A stretch of DNA of 64,000 bases from a virus. Below the pieces are notes generated by a model, which was not told the DNA's origin, did no database searches, and was given only the letters and a program-made list of their open reading frames with translations. Shown here in pieces: positions 27,234 to 35,897 of this stretch (position 1 is its first letter; each line of letters begins with the position of its first letter). The stretch lies in the IMG/VR virus record IMGVR_UViG_3300033148_005363, positions 22,605 to 86,604 of that record. One strand, 5' to 3'. Made by a program: the position numbers and the translations under genes.

Positions 27234-28169
27234 TTACGCGTAGGTGATCCCGGTCCCCTTCACGATCCCTTCCTCTTCGCCGAACGTGCAATCCGCACGC
27301 ACGGAGATCAGGATGTAGACCACGCCGTCCCGCTTGGACACCTCGTGCTCCACGTCGATCTTCCGCTGGAAGCCGACGATGAAGTTCTTGCCCGCACCCA
27401 TCAGCGCCGTGGAATCGGCGCCGGTGCCCTGGGTGTCAGGCATGACCGGCACGCCCACGACAGGCATACCCTGCCAGCGCGGGGTCATCCCCTCGATCGC
27501 TGCCCGGTCACCCGCGGGGGTGCCGCGCTCACCGATCTGGTCCGCGTACTCGGACTCGGCATCGGAGCCCGTGTAGCAGGTCATCGTCTTCTTGCCGCGA
27601 CGCTGGGCCTTGGGCATGGTTGCCCACATGGCCTTGAAGACATCCTTGGAAACGATGTCCCCGCCCGCGGCGTAGACATTCGAGGTCGCCTTCTTGATCC
27701 AGCCGTTGAGGACGGCCAGGAAGGTGTCCACAGACGCGTCGTCCCCGTTGAGGAAGAGCTCGTCGAGGTCCAGCCCCGCGCGCTCCACCATCAGGGAGGT
27801 GATGAGGGCCTGGAACTTCTTGCCCTCGATGTTGTCCTCGAAGACCTCACGGGGGATGTCGCACTCCCCCTTCAGGAGCTTCGCGGTCAGGGTGTCCCGA
27901 CCGAGATCCGGCTTGACCCGGCTGCCCGAACCCACGGCCGCCCCGGAGGTACCCGCAGCCAGCACGCGGGAGCTGGTGAAGCCCACGTTCTCGACCCGGC
28001 GCTCGTTGCTCTTCATCGTGAGCACTCGGGCCCGCGGGAGGATGGTTGACGAAGCGATCAGCTTCTTGAGGAATTGCTTGGCCTGCTCGGGGACCAACAC
28101 ACCACCATCGGTGGTCAGGTCAGCGAGGGCCATGTCGGCTTTCTGAACCCAGGTGCGCGCGTCTTTCAT
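27234..28169 (-). CDS. major capsid protein (HK97 fold)
   Basis: 311 residues. The pattern fits HK97-type capsid proteins: TTDGGVLVPEQAKQFLKKLIASSTILPRARV (start of the mature fold), GECDIPREVFEDNIEG (E-loop/P-domain side), then ALITSLMVERAGLDLDELFLNGD, and a C-terminal FIVGFQRKIDVEHEVSKRDGVVYILISVRADC strand region. The N-terminus is short, so the scaffold is a separate gene. It lies downstream of the protease fusion and the scaffold-like gene. Confidence 0.88.
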   Translation of the reverse strand: MKDARTWVQKADMALADLTTDGGVLVPEQAKQFLKKLIASSTILPRARVLTMKSNERRVENVGFTSSRVLAAGTSGAAVGSGSRVKPDLGRDTLTAKLLKGECDIPREVFEDNIEGKKFQALITSLMVERAGLDLDELFLNGDDASVDTFLAVLNGWIKKATSNVYAAGGDIVSKDVFKAMWATMPKAQRRGKKTMTCYTGSDAESEYADQIGERGTPAGDRAAIEGMTPRWQGMPVVGVPVMPDTQGTGADSTALMGAGKNFIVGFQRKIDVEHEVSKRDGVVYILISVRADCTFGEEEGIVKGTGITYA

Positions 28170-28242
28170 CGGTCTCTCCTAGAGATTGAAGTTGTCATCT
28201 GCGCCTACCCGATCCCCCCTGACTACATCAGCCCACCGAGGC

Positions 28243-29121
28243 TCAACTGCCCGAAGCAGCCCCACCCCCCTCTTCATCGCTGGCCAGATCAGCCGGCCAA
28301 TCCGTATCCCCGTCTCCGTTTTCGTCCTTTCGGACATGGGAGGCATTGAATCCGTCATCTGGATCCAGCGCTCCCGGGCTGAAGACTCGCGCCTTCAGAG
28401 CACGCACCTGGCGATTTGCGTCTGCAACTTGACCCGCCAGTCGGTCGCTGCGGCCCTCCAGAGCCTTGCAGACTGTCTGGTAACCCTCGACGAGGCCCGT
28501 GGCCTTCGTGAGGTCGTCACGGAGATCGGCGCCCTGCACTGCCTTGCTCAACAGGCCTTGCAGAACCGCACGGAGTTCACTCATGTCCTTCTTCTCGTCG
28601 GTGCCCGCAGGGGCCGCTGCCTTGCCGTGGATCAGCCCGGGGTGCTCACCCTTGTGGATATCCAGCACGATCCCGAAGGCCTTCCCGATGGTGGCCAGGC
28701 TCTCGCTCACCTCAGTCGGGAACACCACGTCGTCGGGGAAAAGCCCCGCGTCCTTCTGGACCTTCCCGAGTGCGTCGTCGAACTTCACGAAGAACTCACC
28801 GATATGCTTCAGCATCATCTGCAAATTCTCGGCCACGACGGGATGGCACTTCATCGTCGAGAGGTCAGGGACCACCAGATCCGACAGCCCCCAGAGCGGC
28901 ATGAGGGGCATCCGCTCCCAGCCGCCCTTCTCCACATCCACGCCCTTGGCCAGGGCGCTGGAATAGGCCACGCTCTTCTCGACCATGTCCACCACGTCAT
29001 CGCCCGGGAGATCGGACTTGATGACCACGAACTTCTCGCCGTTCGCTGCCCGCCCAACGATGGAGACCTCTTCGATGTCCATGTCGGTCAGTCGCGTCCG
29101 TTTGACTACACTTCGCAGCAT
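28243..29121 (-). CDS. scaffold-like head protein with XkdF-type N-terminus
   Basis: 292 residues from the ATG at 29121 (GGAGGGG site, just after the upstream stop). The first ~40 residues (TRLTDMDIEEVSIVGRAANGEKFVVIKS) match the segment that opens XkdF-type phage proteins. The remainder is helical and charged with an acidic Gly/Ser-rich end, typical of scaffolding proteins. It sits between the protease fusion and the major capsid gene. Confidence 0.65.
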   Translation of the reverse strand: MLRSVVKRTRLTDMDIEEVSIVGRAANGEKFVVIKSDLPGDDVVDMVEKSVAYSSALAKGVDVEKGGWERMPLMPLWGLSDLVVPDLSTMKCHPVVAENLQMMLKHIGEFFVKFDDALGKVQKDAGLFPDDVVFPTEVSESLATIGKAFGIVLDIHKGEHPGLIHGKAAAPAGTDEKKDMSELRAVLQGLLSKAVQGADLRDDLTKATGLVEGYQTVCKALEGRSDRLAGQVADANRQVRALKARVFSPGALDPDDGFNASHVRKDENGDGDTDWPADLASDEEGGGAASGS

Positions 29122-29125
29122 CGTC

Positions 29126-31291
29126 TCACCCCTCCGGCGTCCGGTTGGCCCGCCCACCGATTGAGAACCCTGTCAATTTACCGACCTGCACATCGGCCCA
29201 CATCTTGTCGTCGAGGATCTTCCAGCCCTGGAGCCAGTCACCCTTCTTGATCGCCTCGGCCTTGCCGTCCGCTGTCTCTGACCCCGGGATCTCAAAGTCT
29301 GCCAGCGCCTGGAAATTCTCGATCAGGACGACGCGGTTCCCCGCCGCCTCGCGGTGCAGGAACCCTTCCTTGTGGCCCTTCTCCATCCAAGAGAACATCG
29401 CCTCTCGGACCGCTGCCTCGTCGTAGATATCGCCCTGCTTGTCCTCGACATTCGCCCGCAGAACGAAGCCCAGGACATACCGCTCCTCTTTGGATGGATC
29501 GGCCTTGAGGAGGGTGACGTCCCACGCCTTGGTGGTATCGCCCGGTGCATCCTTCCCCGTCATGGCCGCGCCGCACTTGGGGCACTTCGTTTCGTTGCAT
29601 GGCGCGCCGCGATCATGGGGCGTTTCATGCCCGCACGCTGGGCATACACAGCGATCAGCGCCCCCGGTGCCTTCGGGAAGGCCGCCCTGACCCAGCCCCT
29701 TCTCCATCCGTCCCCGGAGGGCCTCGGGGAGCAGGAGATCCAGCGCGTCCTTCTCGTCGAAGGCGGGCTTGATCCCGAGCTTCAACTCTGCCTCGACAAT
29801 CCGGGTGTGTACGGTCTTGCGGTCGCCGTCGTTCGGGTACCCATCTGCGAACTGCTTGAACCGCACCCGCGCGTTGCGGGCTCGCTCCACCGTGTCGCAA
29901 GGGTACATAAGGTTCACGGGATCCCCGTAGTCCTCAAGGGTGGTCGACCACTTGGGCGGGAACGTCAGGCGTTCGCCCTGACCGTCGAGCGCGGTGATCC
30001 CCCACTTCTTCGACCGGAGGGCCTGGGACTCCCGCTTCTCTTCGGTGGTCATCCCCGCCGCGGGCTCAAGAGCCACGGCCTTCTCAATGTGCTCAGCCAG
30101 GGACTTCACCGCCGCGGCGTCCATGCCCAGCAGTTCAGCCAGACCGACAATGCCCTTCTGGACCCCGGCGAGCTCTTCGTCCGGCACCTGCCCCTTCAGG
30201 ACCTGATGCGCCGCCAACGCGGACTGCAAGATCACTTCCAGCGACACAGCGTCGTCGGACACCTCGGAGGGCTGGAGCCTGCCGATCCCCGTGTTCAGAT
30301 CCTTCAGGACACGGAGGAGGTCGCCGACCATCGGGACCCCGGAGGCCAGCACTTCGGCCTGCGCCTCGGTGATCTGGACCCGCTGATCCTTCCGCATCAT
30401 GGACACGGTCTTCGCATCGAAGTTGGTGATAACCAGCATGGTCCCGGTCTTCGAGTGAGCGCCAGTCTTCGCCCACGGGACCGGCACCTTGTGGGACTTC
30501 ACGTTCAGCCCCTTCCAGATCCCGGGATCTCCCTTCTCTCCACACGTCACCAGCACGCGGCTCTTCAAGCCCTTGACCACGTCGGCGTGCTTCGCCTCAT
30601 CCCATTTCTCCTCACCCACGAACTGCCGGAACCCGTGATAGGGAGGATCGTGGAACTGGAAGGTATCCGGCCCGTCGAACTCCTTGCAGACCTTCTCGAA
30701 ATCCTCGTTGCGAATCACCACGCCAGCCAGGCGCTCCCGGGCCACTGCCATCCGCTTCACGGACATCGGAACACTGGTACGCGCAGATCCGATCCGCTCC
30801 ATCGCAGGCGACGGGGTGCGACCGATCCCCATGAACGAGGCCAGTTTCAGAAGCAGGAACTTGTGGAACCGCGCTACGTCACCCTTCGGAGACGAGTCAC
30901 GCAGCTTCTGGAAATCCGCTACGGTGTCCAACCACCACTGCATCCCCTCAAGTTTCTTGATCTGCGCATCGGTGACCTTCTGGACGAACCCGAACGCGAA
31001 GGCGATCTCCGCGTCCAGGTCGTTCAGGACTTCCTTCTCCGCCGGTTCCTTGGCGAAGAACATCGCCCCGCTGCCAGCGAAGGGCTCGACGTAGGTCTTG
31101 TGCTCGGGGAACATCTTCAGCAGTGGCTTAGCGATCGCGCTCTTGCCCGCGGGGGACTGCCACATCACGGCCATTTTCTGGACGTGTTCCAGCCCGAACA
31201 TCTGAACCAGAGCGCGCTCGTCCTCAAGGAAATCCTTGCACAGGAATTCCACCAAGCCGCCGCTGCCAGTGTAGTCGAACTGTGGATCCAT
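29126..31291 (-). CDS. fusion: D12-class DNA adenine methyltransferase + Zn ribbon + XkdF-type prohead protease
   Basis: 721 residues from the ATG at 31291 (GGAGG site; the ATG 15 nt upstream has none). Residues ~40-295 are a D12-class N6-adenine methyltransferase: EPFAGSG (69-75) binds AdoMet and HDPPY (214-218) is catalytic. A helical linker and a DUF6582-like segment (~425-510) follow. Two cysteine pairs (550/553 and 570/573) form a zinc ribbon. The C-terminal ~120 residues have the XkdF protease pattern with candidate His646 (GFLHRE) and Ser710 (LTGFSIGGRA). It sits where the prohead protease belongs. No stop or frameshift separates the domains. Confidence 0.8.
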   Translation of the reverse strand: MDPQFDYTGSGGLVEFLCKDFLEDERALVQMFGLEHVQKMAVMWQSPAGKSAIAKPLLKMFPEHKTYVEPFAGSGAMFFAKEPAEKEVLNDLDAEIAFAFGFVQKVTDAQIKKLEGMQWWLDTVADFQKLRDSSPKGDVARFHKFLLLKLASFMGIGRTPSPAMERIGSARTSVPMSVKRMAVARERLAGVVIRNEDFEKVCKEFDGPDTFQFHDPPYHGFRQFVGEEKWDEAKHADVVKGLKSRVLVTCGEKGDPGIWKGLNVKSHKVPVPWAKTGAHSKTGTMLVITNFDAKTVSMMRKDQRVQITEAQAEVLASGVPMVGDLLRVLKDLNTGIGRLQPSEVSDDAVSLEVILQSALAAHQVLKGQVPDEELAGVQKGIVGLAELLGMDAAAVKSLAEHIEKAVALEPAAGMTTEEKRESQALRSKKWGITALDGQGERLTFPPKWSTTLEDYGDPVNLMYPCDTVERARNARVRFKQFADGYPNDGDRKTVHTRIVEAELKLGIKPAFDEKDALDLLLPEALRGRMEKGLGQGGLPEGTGGADRCVCPACGHETPHDRGAPCNETKCPKCGAAMTGKDAPGDTTKAWDVTLLKADPSKEERYVLGFVLRANVEDKQGDIYDEAAVREAMFSWMEKGHKEGFLHREAAGNRVVLIENFQALADFEIPGSETADGKAEAIKKGDWLQGWKILDDKMWADVQVGKLTGFSIGGRANRTPEG

Positions 31292-31352
31292 CGGAGGAGC
31301 CTCCATGCGGGCTAGAGCAATCGATCAACCAAGGAAGCCAGGGAGGAGGCCG

Positions 31353-32063
31353 CTAGTCGTCGTCGCCAGCCTCGGCCATGTCGTAGTCCCACGCCTCGTC
31401 GCCGCCGCCGCCGAAACCCTTGGTGATGGCCTCGAGGTCCTCGCCCGCCTTCTTCAGGCCCGCGTCGTCCTTGCCCTTGTCGGTGCCGTTGAGCTGACCG
31501 AGCCGTTCCTGGAGCTTCGCCTTCTCGTCGTCGGTCAGGGTCTTGCCCTTGGCCTTGGCCTTCTCGAGGTCAGCCTGGAAGTCGGAGACGGCCTTCTCGA
31601 AGCCCTTCTTCTCGTCGCCGCCAGCGGCAGCGATCTTCGCGCCGCACTCAGGACAGGCACCGTTCTTGAGCATGTCGGTCGTGCCCTTCCAGCCGCAAGC
31701 CTTGCACGCCGCGTCTTCCTTGGCGAGCCCTGCCTGCATGGCCTTGAGGATCTTGGCCGCCTTCTCCAGGTTGTCGTTGCCCGCGCCGTCGCCGTCGGAC
31801 TTCGCCACCTTGAAGGTGATCGAGTCCGTCTCTGCCTTGCCGTCCTCGATGGCCTTCAGGATCGCCTCGATCTTCGGGGCCATCTCCTTGGCGACCGTCT
31901 GGACCTTCGCAGCGTCGCCACCCGTGGCTGCCACCGCGGTGGTGACCTCTTCGATGGCCTTGCCCAGGGTCGTCTTGGTCTCGTCGCCCGCACCGCCGCC
32001 GCTGGCCGCCATGCCGAGCAGTTTCTTGAGCAGGTCCGCGCTCGTCTTCAGTTCGTCGCTCAT
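31353..32063 (-). CDS. scaffold-like head protein with internal zinc ribbon
   Basis: 236 residues from the ATG at 32063 (GGAGG site). It is mostly helical, rich in Lys, Ala, Asp and Gly, with a four-cysteine ribbon in the middle (CKACGW and CPECG, about residues 120-142), a coiled coil after it and an acidic C-terminus (WDYDMAEAGDDD). It lies immediately upstream of the protease fusion, which has its own zinc ribbon. A scaffolding role is inferred from composition and place. Confidence 0.6.
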   Translation of the reverse strand: MSDELKTSADLLKKLLGMAASGGGAGDETKTTLGKAIEEVTTAVAATGGDAAKVQTVAKEMAPKIEAILKAIEDGKAETDSITFKVAKSDGDGAGNDNLEKAAKILKAMQAGLAKEDAACKACGWKGTTDMLKNGACPECGAKIAAAGGDEKKGFEKAVSDFQADLEKAKAKGKTLTDDEKAKLQERLGQLNGTDKGKDDAGLKKAGEDLEAITKGFGGGGDEAWDYDMAEAGDDD

Positions 32064-32085
32064 AGTTCCTCCACGGCTTCCAGCC

Positions 32086-32457
32086 TCACAAAGGTCTTCC
32101 GTCCGCGCCGACAACAACGTCGTGCCGCGGTCTCAAAACAACAGGAGCATACGCCTTACGACGCAGATCCGGTTCCCACTCGTTCCCATCGATCGACAGC
32201 AACAGCCAATGCAACAGGTGGTCAGCGATTCGGTACGGACTCATTTTGCAGTCGAACCGAGCCACCTTCACCATCTCCTTGACTACCCCGAACCGATGAT
32301 TCAACTCCGCCCTGGTCATCGCCGCAGCCATCGGACGCTCAGCAAAACTGGTGAGGATCGCCTCCTCCACTGCGCGGTCAAGATACCTCTTGGCCTTCGC
32401 AGATTCAGCGACCTCGTCGTTGCCTATGAGCGTCAGTGAGGGGACGGTTCGTTGCAT
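32086..32457 (-). CDS. small protein of unknown function
   Basis: 123 residues, helical and rich in Ala/Arg, with two cysteines at most and no motif. It has a GAGG site and lies 83 nt downstream of the Mu F-like gene, behind a promoter-like sequence of its own. Confidence 0.55.
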   Translation of the reverse strand: MQRTVPSLTLIGNDEVAESAKAKRYLDRAVEEAILTSFAERPMAAAMTRAELNHRFGVVKEMVKVARFDCKMSPYRIADHLLHWLLLSIDGNEWEPDLRRKAYAPVVLRPRHDVVVGADGRPL

Positions 32458-32473
32458 GCTTGACCTCGCTCCC

Positions 32474-32504
32474 TATTCTCAGGAACGAAACGCTACGTTG
32501 TCAA
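32474..32504 (-). promoter_or_regulatory. possible internal late promoter
   Basis: TTGACA (32504-32499) with GAGAATA as the -10 at 18-19 nt (32480-32474), 17 nt upstream of the ATG at 32457. It would raise expression of the head-assembly genes. The -10 fit is modest. Confidence 0.45.
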
Positions 32505-32540
32505 GACCCAATTTCAGAAGTCGCGATACGATAAATATTA

Positions 32541-33932
32541 TCAGATCTCCGGCACCGTCGTCGTACGACAATATCCGTGGTACGGCGGGGGACCGATGCC
32601 CTGTCCCTGCAGCGCCTTGTCGGAGAGCAAAAACTTGAACGCCCCGTCCTTTCCCCTGGTGGCGATGGGTGTCACCTTCCCGCTGGGTGGCTTGAGGAAC
32701 ATCTCCCCGCCGCTCAGCCTGATCCACGGTGCCGCCTGCTTGATCTCCCGGGGGTCGGACATACCAGCCCGGTCCCCGAAAGCCTTCATCGCCGTCCCGA
32801 CCTCGAAGACCTTCCCGTGCAGCCCCACGCAGATAGGCGTCGTCGCCTCGTCCAGTACCGCCTCGATCCGGTACCGCTGGATCCCCGCCTCCGAGTACCC
32901 GGCGATCTGCGCGTAGCTTCTGGCGTCCTGTACCCAAGCCTGCGCGCAGAGTTCCGCGTAGGCCCGATTCCGCCCGAAGGTTTCGTCCGACAGCCACGTC
33001 CCCTCCAGTCGCCGCGCTATCTCCTTCGCGCCCAAACCGTCGGCAACCGCGGACTCCACCACCCGCATCCCATCGCGGGTCAACCGATCCCGCAGGTTCC
33101 CCCGCCTGTCGGTGAGGTAGTGCCCTGTCCGTCCCTTGATCCCGTCCACGATCCGCTGATCCATGTGGTTCAGCGAGGTCCGCAGCCGAATACTCAGCGC
33201 CGTCCCCACGCTCTTCGTGGTCCCGCTCACCACGGAGGTAGACGTAGTCGCCACCACGGCACCCACTGCCACCGCTGCCCGGCGATGCGTCGCCTGTACC
33301 CCCACCGCAGCCACAGCAGCGCTGATAACCTTCTCCCTGTCAGCAACGCTCAGCCCCGTCCAGTCGACGCCCTCAAGCCCCTTCAGCGACAGCCTAATCG
33401 CTGCCCGCTCCTCGCGCTCCGGCAGATCGCCGATGTCCTTCGTCAGTTGCCGCACGATCTTCGCGAAGTCTCCCGTCTTGTTGGGATCCAGCGCCTTCTT
33501 CGCCTTCTCCACCTCCACCGGGACACCGAAGGCCCCCAGTATCTCGTCAGCGGCCGCGATGCCCGCCTCAATGAGGTCCGCCTCCCAGCACGGGACCATT
33601 CGGCCCACCGTCTCGCCCACGGCCCCCAGCGAGCTGCTCGCCCGCACCCGCACCAAGTCAACAGGGTTCAGGGTCCTGCGCACGATGCGCTCCGCCGCCA
33701 CCTTCGCCCCGCTCTGCACCACGTGAACGACCGGCCCCTCAAGGGCGTGCTCCACCAACACGAACCGCCGTCCCTGGGTGACGACCCGCTCCCCGCCCAA
33801 GAGGAGGATGCCCTCCCCCGCGGTGGCGAGTTTCCGCACCCCAGCCGCTCCCCAGATCCAATGCCCTGCGCCCTTCGTGATCATGGTCGTTCGATCCCGC
33901 GGCCGGACCTCAATGCTGATACCGTCGATCAC
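32541..33932 (-). CDS. phage Mu gpF-like minor head protein
   Basis: 463 residues from a GTG overlapping the terminase stop (GTGA). The C-terminal part has the Mu F-like head-morphogenesis signature: RYRIEAVLDEATTPICVGLHGKVFEVG, and a closing GPPPYHGYCRTTTVP. The N-terminal ~80 residues are beta-rich and the middle is helical. Such proteins lie next to the portal and take part in procapsid assembly or DNA injection. Confidence 0.8.
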   Translation of the reverse strand: MIDGISIEVRPRDRTTMITKGAGHWIWGAAGVRKLATAGEGILLLGGERVVTQGRRFVLVEHALEGPVVHVVQSGAKVAAERIVRRTLNPVDLVRVRASSSLGAVGETVGRMVPCWEADLIEAGIAAADEILGAFGVPVEVEKAKKALDPNKTGDFAKIVRQLTKDIGDLPEREERAAIRLSLKGLEGVDWTGLSVADREKVISAAVAAVGVQATHRRAAVAVGAVVATTSTSVVSGTTKSVGTALSIRLRTSLNHMDQRIVDGIKGRTGHYLTDRRGNLRDRLTRDGMRVVESAVADGLGAKEIARRLEGTWLSDETFGRNRAYAELCAQAWVQDARSYAQIAGYSEAGIQRYRIEAVLDEATTPICVGLHGKVFEVGTAMKAFGDRAGMSDPREIKQAAPWIRLSGGEMFLKPPSGKVTPIATRGKDGAFKFLLSDKALQGQGIGPPPYHGYCRTTTVPEI

Positions 33933-35896
33933 CAGTCCCCTCCCCCGGCGACGGTCACGCCAACGTCTGCCCCGTCGTCGTCCTCCCAGTCAAGCCACAT
34001 CCCGTCCTCCTCCGAATACTCGGACATCATATCAGCGAGGAGGCCCTGGCTGTACACGTCGATCAGGCAAATCAGGCCCTCGACAAATGCGTCCATCACG
34101 TCGTCGGTCACGTACAGCGGGAACTCCGTGAGCTCTGAAACCAGGTCCCCACGCTCCTGTGTCGCCTGGTCCCGCTCCGGATCCAGGTGGTCGGCGAAGA
34201 TCACGTTCCCGGTCTCAATGTACGGCGACACCTCAAGCAACCGCGTCCCCTTGTCCGCGCTCGGCTTGAATCCGTACACGGGCAACATCGTCACCCGATC
34301 CAGTTCCTGAGCCAGGGCAGCCTGGTACCCGATGGTCTCGATGATAATCCGCCGCGCTCGCCACTTCAGCCAGTCAGCCACCACGCGCTTGAATTGCTGG
34401 AAGAAAGACAGTTTCGCGTGCCCAGCCGACAGCACGAACATCTTCTTCTCGCTGGGTGACCAGCCCTCCACGCACCACGCAAAGTAGTCGCTGCTCTTCT
34501 TCCCCGAAATCGCCAGGTCGTATGCAACGACCAAGTGCAGGTCATCGGGGAACTGCCTGAGCGGTCGGTACTTGATCCAGTGAGGCTGAATGACGATCAC
34601 GTCCCCGCTCAGCGCGATGTTCCTGAACCCGCGGTCGAACTCCACCTTCCCGATCTTCTTCCGCTGCCGGGACAGCGCAGCCCGCGGCCACATCGCCTCC
34701 CAGATCGGATCGAGGTTCTCGTTGATCGCGTACTCGCGAATAGCGTAGATCCTGTCCTTGTTCCGCAGGAGATCGTGGGTCAGGTCGTCTTTGTGCCACT
34801 TCGTCGCGATGTACCACGTCCGCCCCCCGGGGAGGAGGAGGTTAGAGAAATCGCCCTTGAACGACATCTTCACGTTCTCGCGCTGCTTCGGTTGCAGGAT
34901 CGCGTTCCGCCGGTCCACCACGTCGTCGCAGATGTTCAGGTCAGACCGTCCGCCCGTCGCAGTCGACAGGATCCCCAGCGCGTGCACCGACGCATCGCGG
35001 GCCACGATGGTACGGCGCACGTACATCTTGTGCTTCGACCACTCGCCCTTTCCCGCCGGCAGCAAGTTCGGGAACACGAACTTCAGCCGCGGGTTTTCCT
35101 CAATATGCCTCTGGACCTCGTACAGACGCTCTTTCGCCTTGTCATCCGATTGGCAGACGATCTTGATACGCAGGTTCTGATTGTTGCCCAACTCCCAGAG
35201 CACCCGGCCCACGAGGATCGTCGTGTTGTGGGTGACGATCCCGCCGGTCACATGCGAGTGCAACCCCGGGACCTCGATCCCGAACGTCTGCCGCAGACCA
35301 ACAGGCGTCACGGACACCAGTTCATCCCACCCATGCCGCCCGTCGTCTTCCAGGACGCACACCGGATTCCCGGGGCAAAGTCTTCCAGCGTACACCCATT
35401 CGGCCCGCGTCCACACAGGGTGGTCCGTCGTCACCGTCAGCCGCCGGCCAGCGCCGGTCTCCAGTTCCACGCACTCCTGCACTCCCGAGTCGAATACAGC
35501 GGAGCACGCCGCCGGCTTGAACTTCAACCCCCCATCGTCCCAGGCCAGCACCTCGTCCGGCTCCGTGATCTCCTCCACTGGCAAGCGGCGACCATCCGCC
35601 ATCTGCACAGGCGTCCCGGCGACCATGCATTTTCCATGACCCCTTGGCGCTATGATTATGCAGTCCAGATGCTCACTCAGCAGGTCCAACCACTCCCGGT
35701 GGAACCACGCCAGCTTCAGCGGTTCACCGGTCTCGGTCTCGATCACGTATTCGATGAAAAGTTGAGGGTCCCGCCGCAATCGCCGCCTGAACAACTCGCG
35801 CCTGGCCAGGAACCGAAGGAACGCCAGCCGCACCATCTTCTGCCGGGGCGTCAGTGGCTCGTAGCGGGCCTCCGCAGTGGGGTCCGGGGTAGGCAC
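33929..35896 (-). CDS. terL: terminase large subunit interrupted by an intein
   Basis: 655 residues from a GTG just after the portal stop. The P-loop is split: APRGHGK, then an intein (residues 90-224), then TTILVGR; splicing restores GHGKTT and gives a 520-residue terminase. Other features are a Walker-B-like LNICDDVVD (320-328), the nuclease start VAYDLAISGKKSSDYFAW (457-474) and a late DDVMDAFVEGL (598-608). It packages DNA into the procapsid. Without splicing the ATPase should be inactive, because the nucleotide loop is broken. The small terminase lies apart, at 39.4 kb. Confidence 0.92.
   Translation of the reverse strand: MPTPDPTAEARYEPLTPRQKMVRLAFLRFLARRELFRRRLRRDPQLFIEYVIETETGEPLKLAWFHREWLDLLSEHLDCIIIAPRGHGKCMVAGTPVQMADGRRLPVEEITEPDEVLAWDDGGLKFKPAACSAVFDSGVQECVELETGAGRRLTVTTDHPVWTRAEWVYAGRLCPGNPVCVLEDDGRHGWDELVSVTPVGLRQTFGIEVPGLHSHVTGGIVTHNTTILVGRVLWELGNNQNLRIKIVCQSDDKAKERLYEVQRHIEENPRLKFVFPNLLPAGKGEWSKHKMYVRRTIVARDASVHALGILSTATGGRSDLNICDDVVDRRNAILQPKQRENVKMSFKGDFSNLLLPGGRTWYIATKWHKDDLTHDLLRNKDRIYAIREYAINENLDPIWEAMWPRAALSRQRKKIGKVEFDRGFRNIALSGDVIVIQPHWIKYRPLRQFPDDLHLVVAYDLAISGKKSSDYFAWCVEGWSPSEKKMFVLSAGHAKLSFFQQFKRVVADWLKWRARRIIIETIGYQAALAQELDRVTMLPVYGFKPSADKGTRLLEVSPYIETGNVIFADHLDPERDQATQERGDLVSELTEFPLYVTDDVMDAFVEGLICLIDVYSQGLLADMMSEYSEEDGMWLDWEDDDGADVGVTVAGGGDW
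35225..35629 (-). other. mini-intein in the terminase P-loop
   Basis: 135 codons, from Cys90 to Asn224 of the precursor. Block A is CMVAGTPVQMADGRRLPVEE, block B holds TTDHPVW with its conserved T-x-x-H, and the C-terminal block is GIEVPGLHSHVTGGIVTHN, ending His-Asn with Thr as the first downstream extein residue. The length is near the lower limit for inteins and leaves no room for a homing endonuclease. All residues needed for cis-splicing are present. Confidence 0.9.
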
Positions 35897-35897
35897 A

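Noticed and set aside
30684-31094. Second methyltransferase-like frame opposite the fusion gene
   Set aside because: It is only a reverse-strand shadow; the motifs FAGSG and DPPY belong to the minus strand.
29354-31315. 653-codon plus-strand frame opposite the methyltransferase-protease gene
   Set aside because: Shadow of a strongly supported minus-strand gene; its composition is Leu/His/Arg-rich with no motif.
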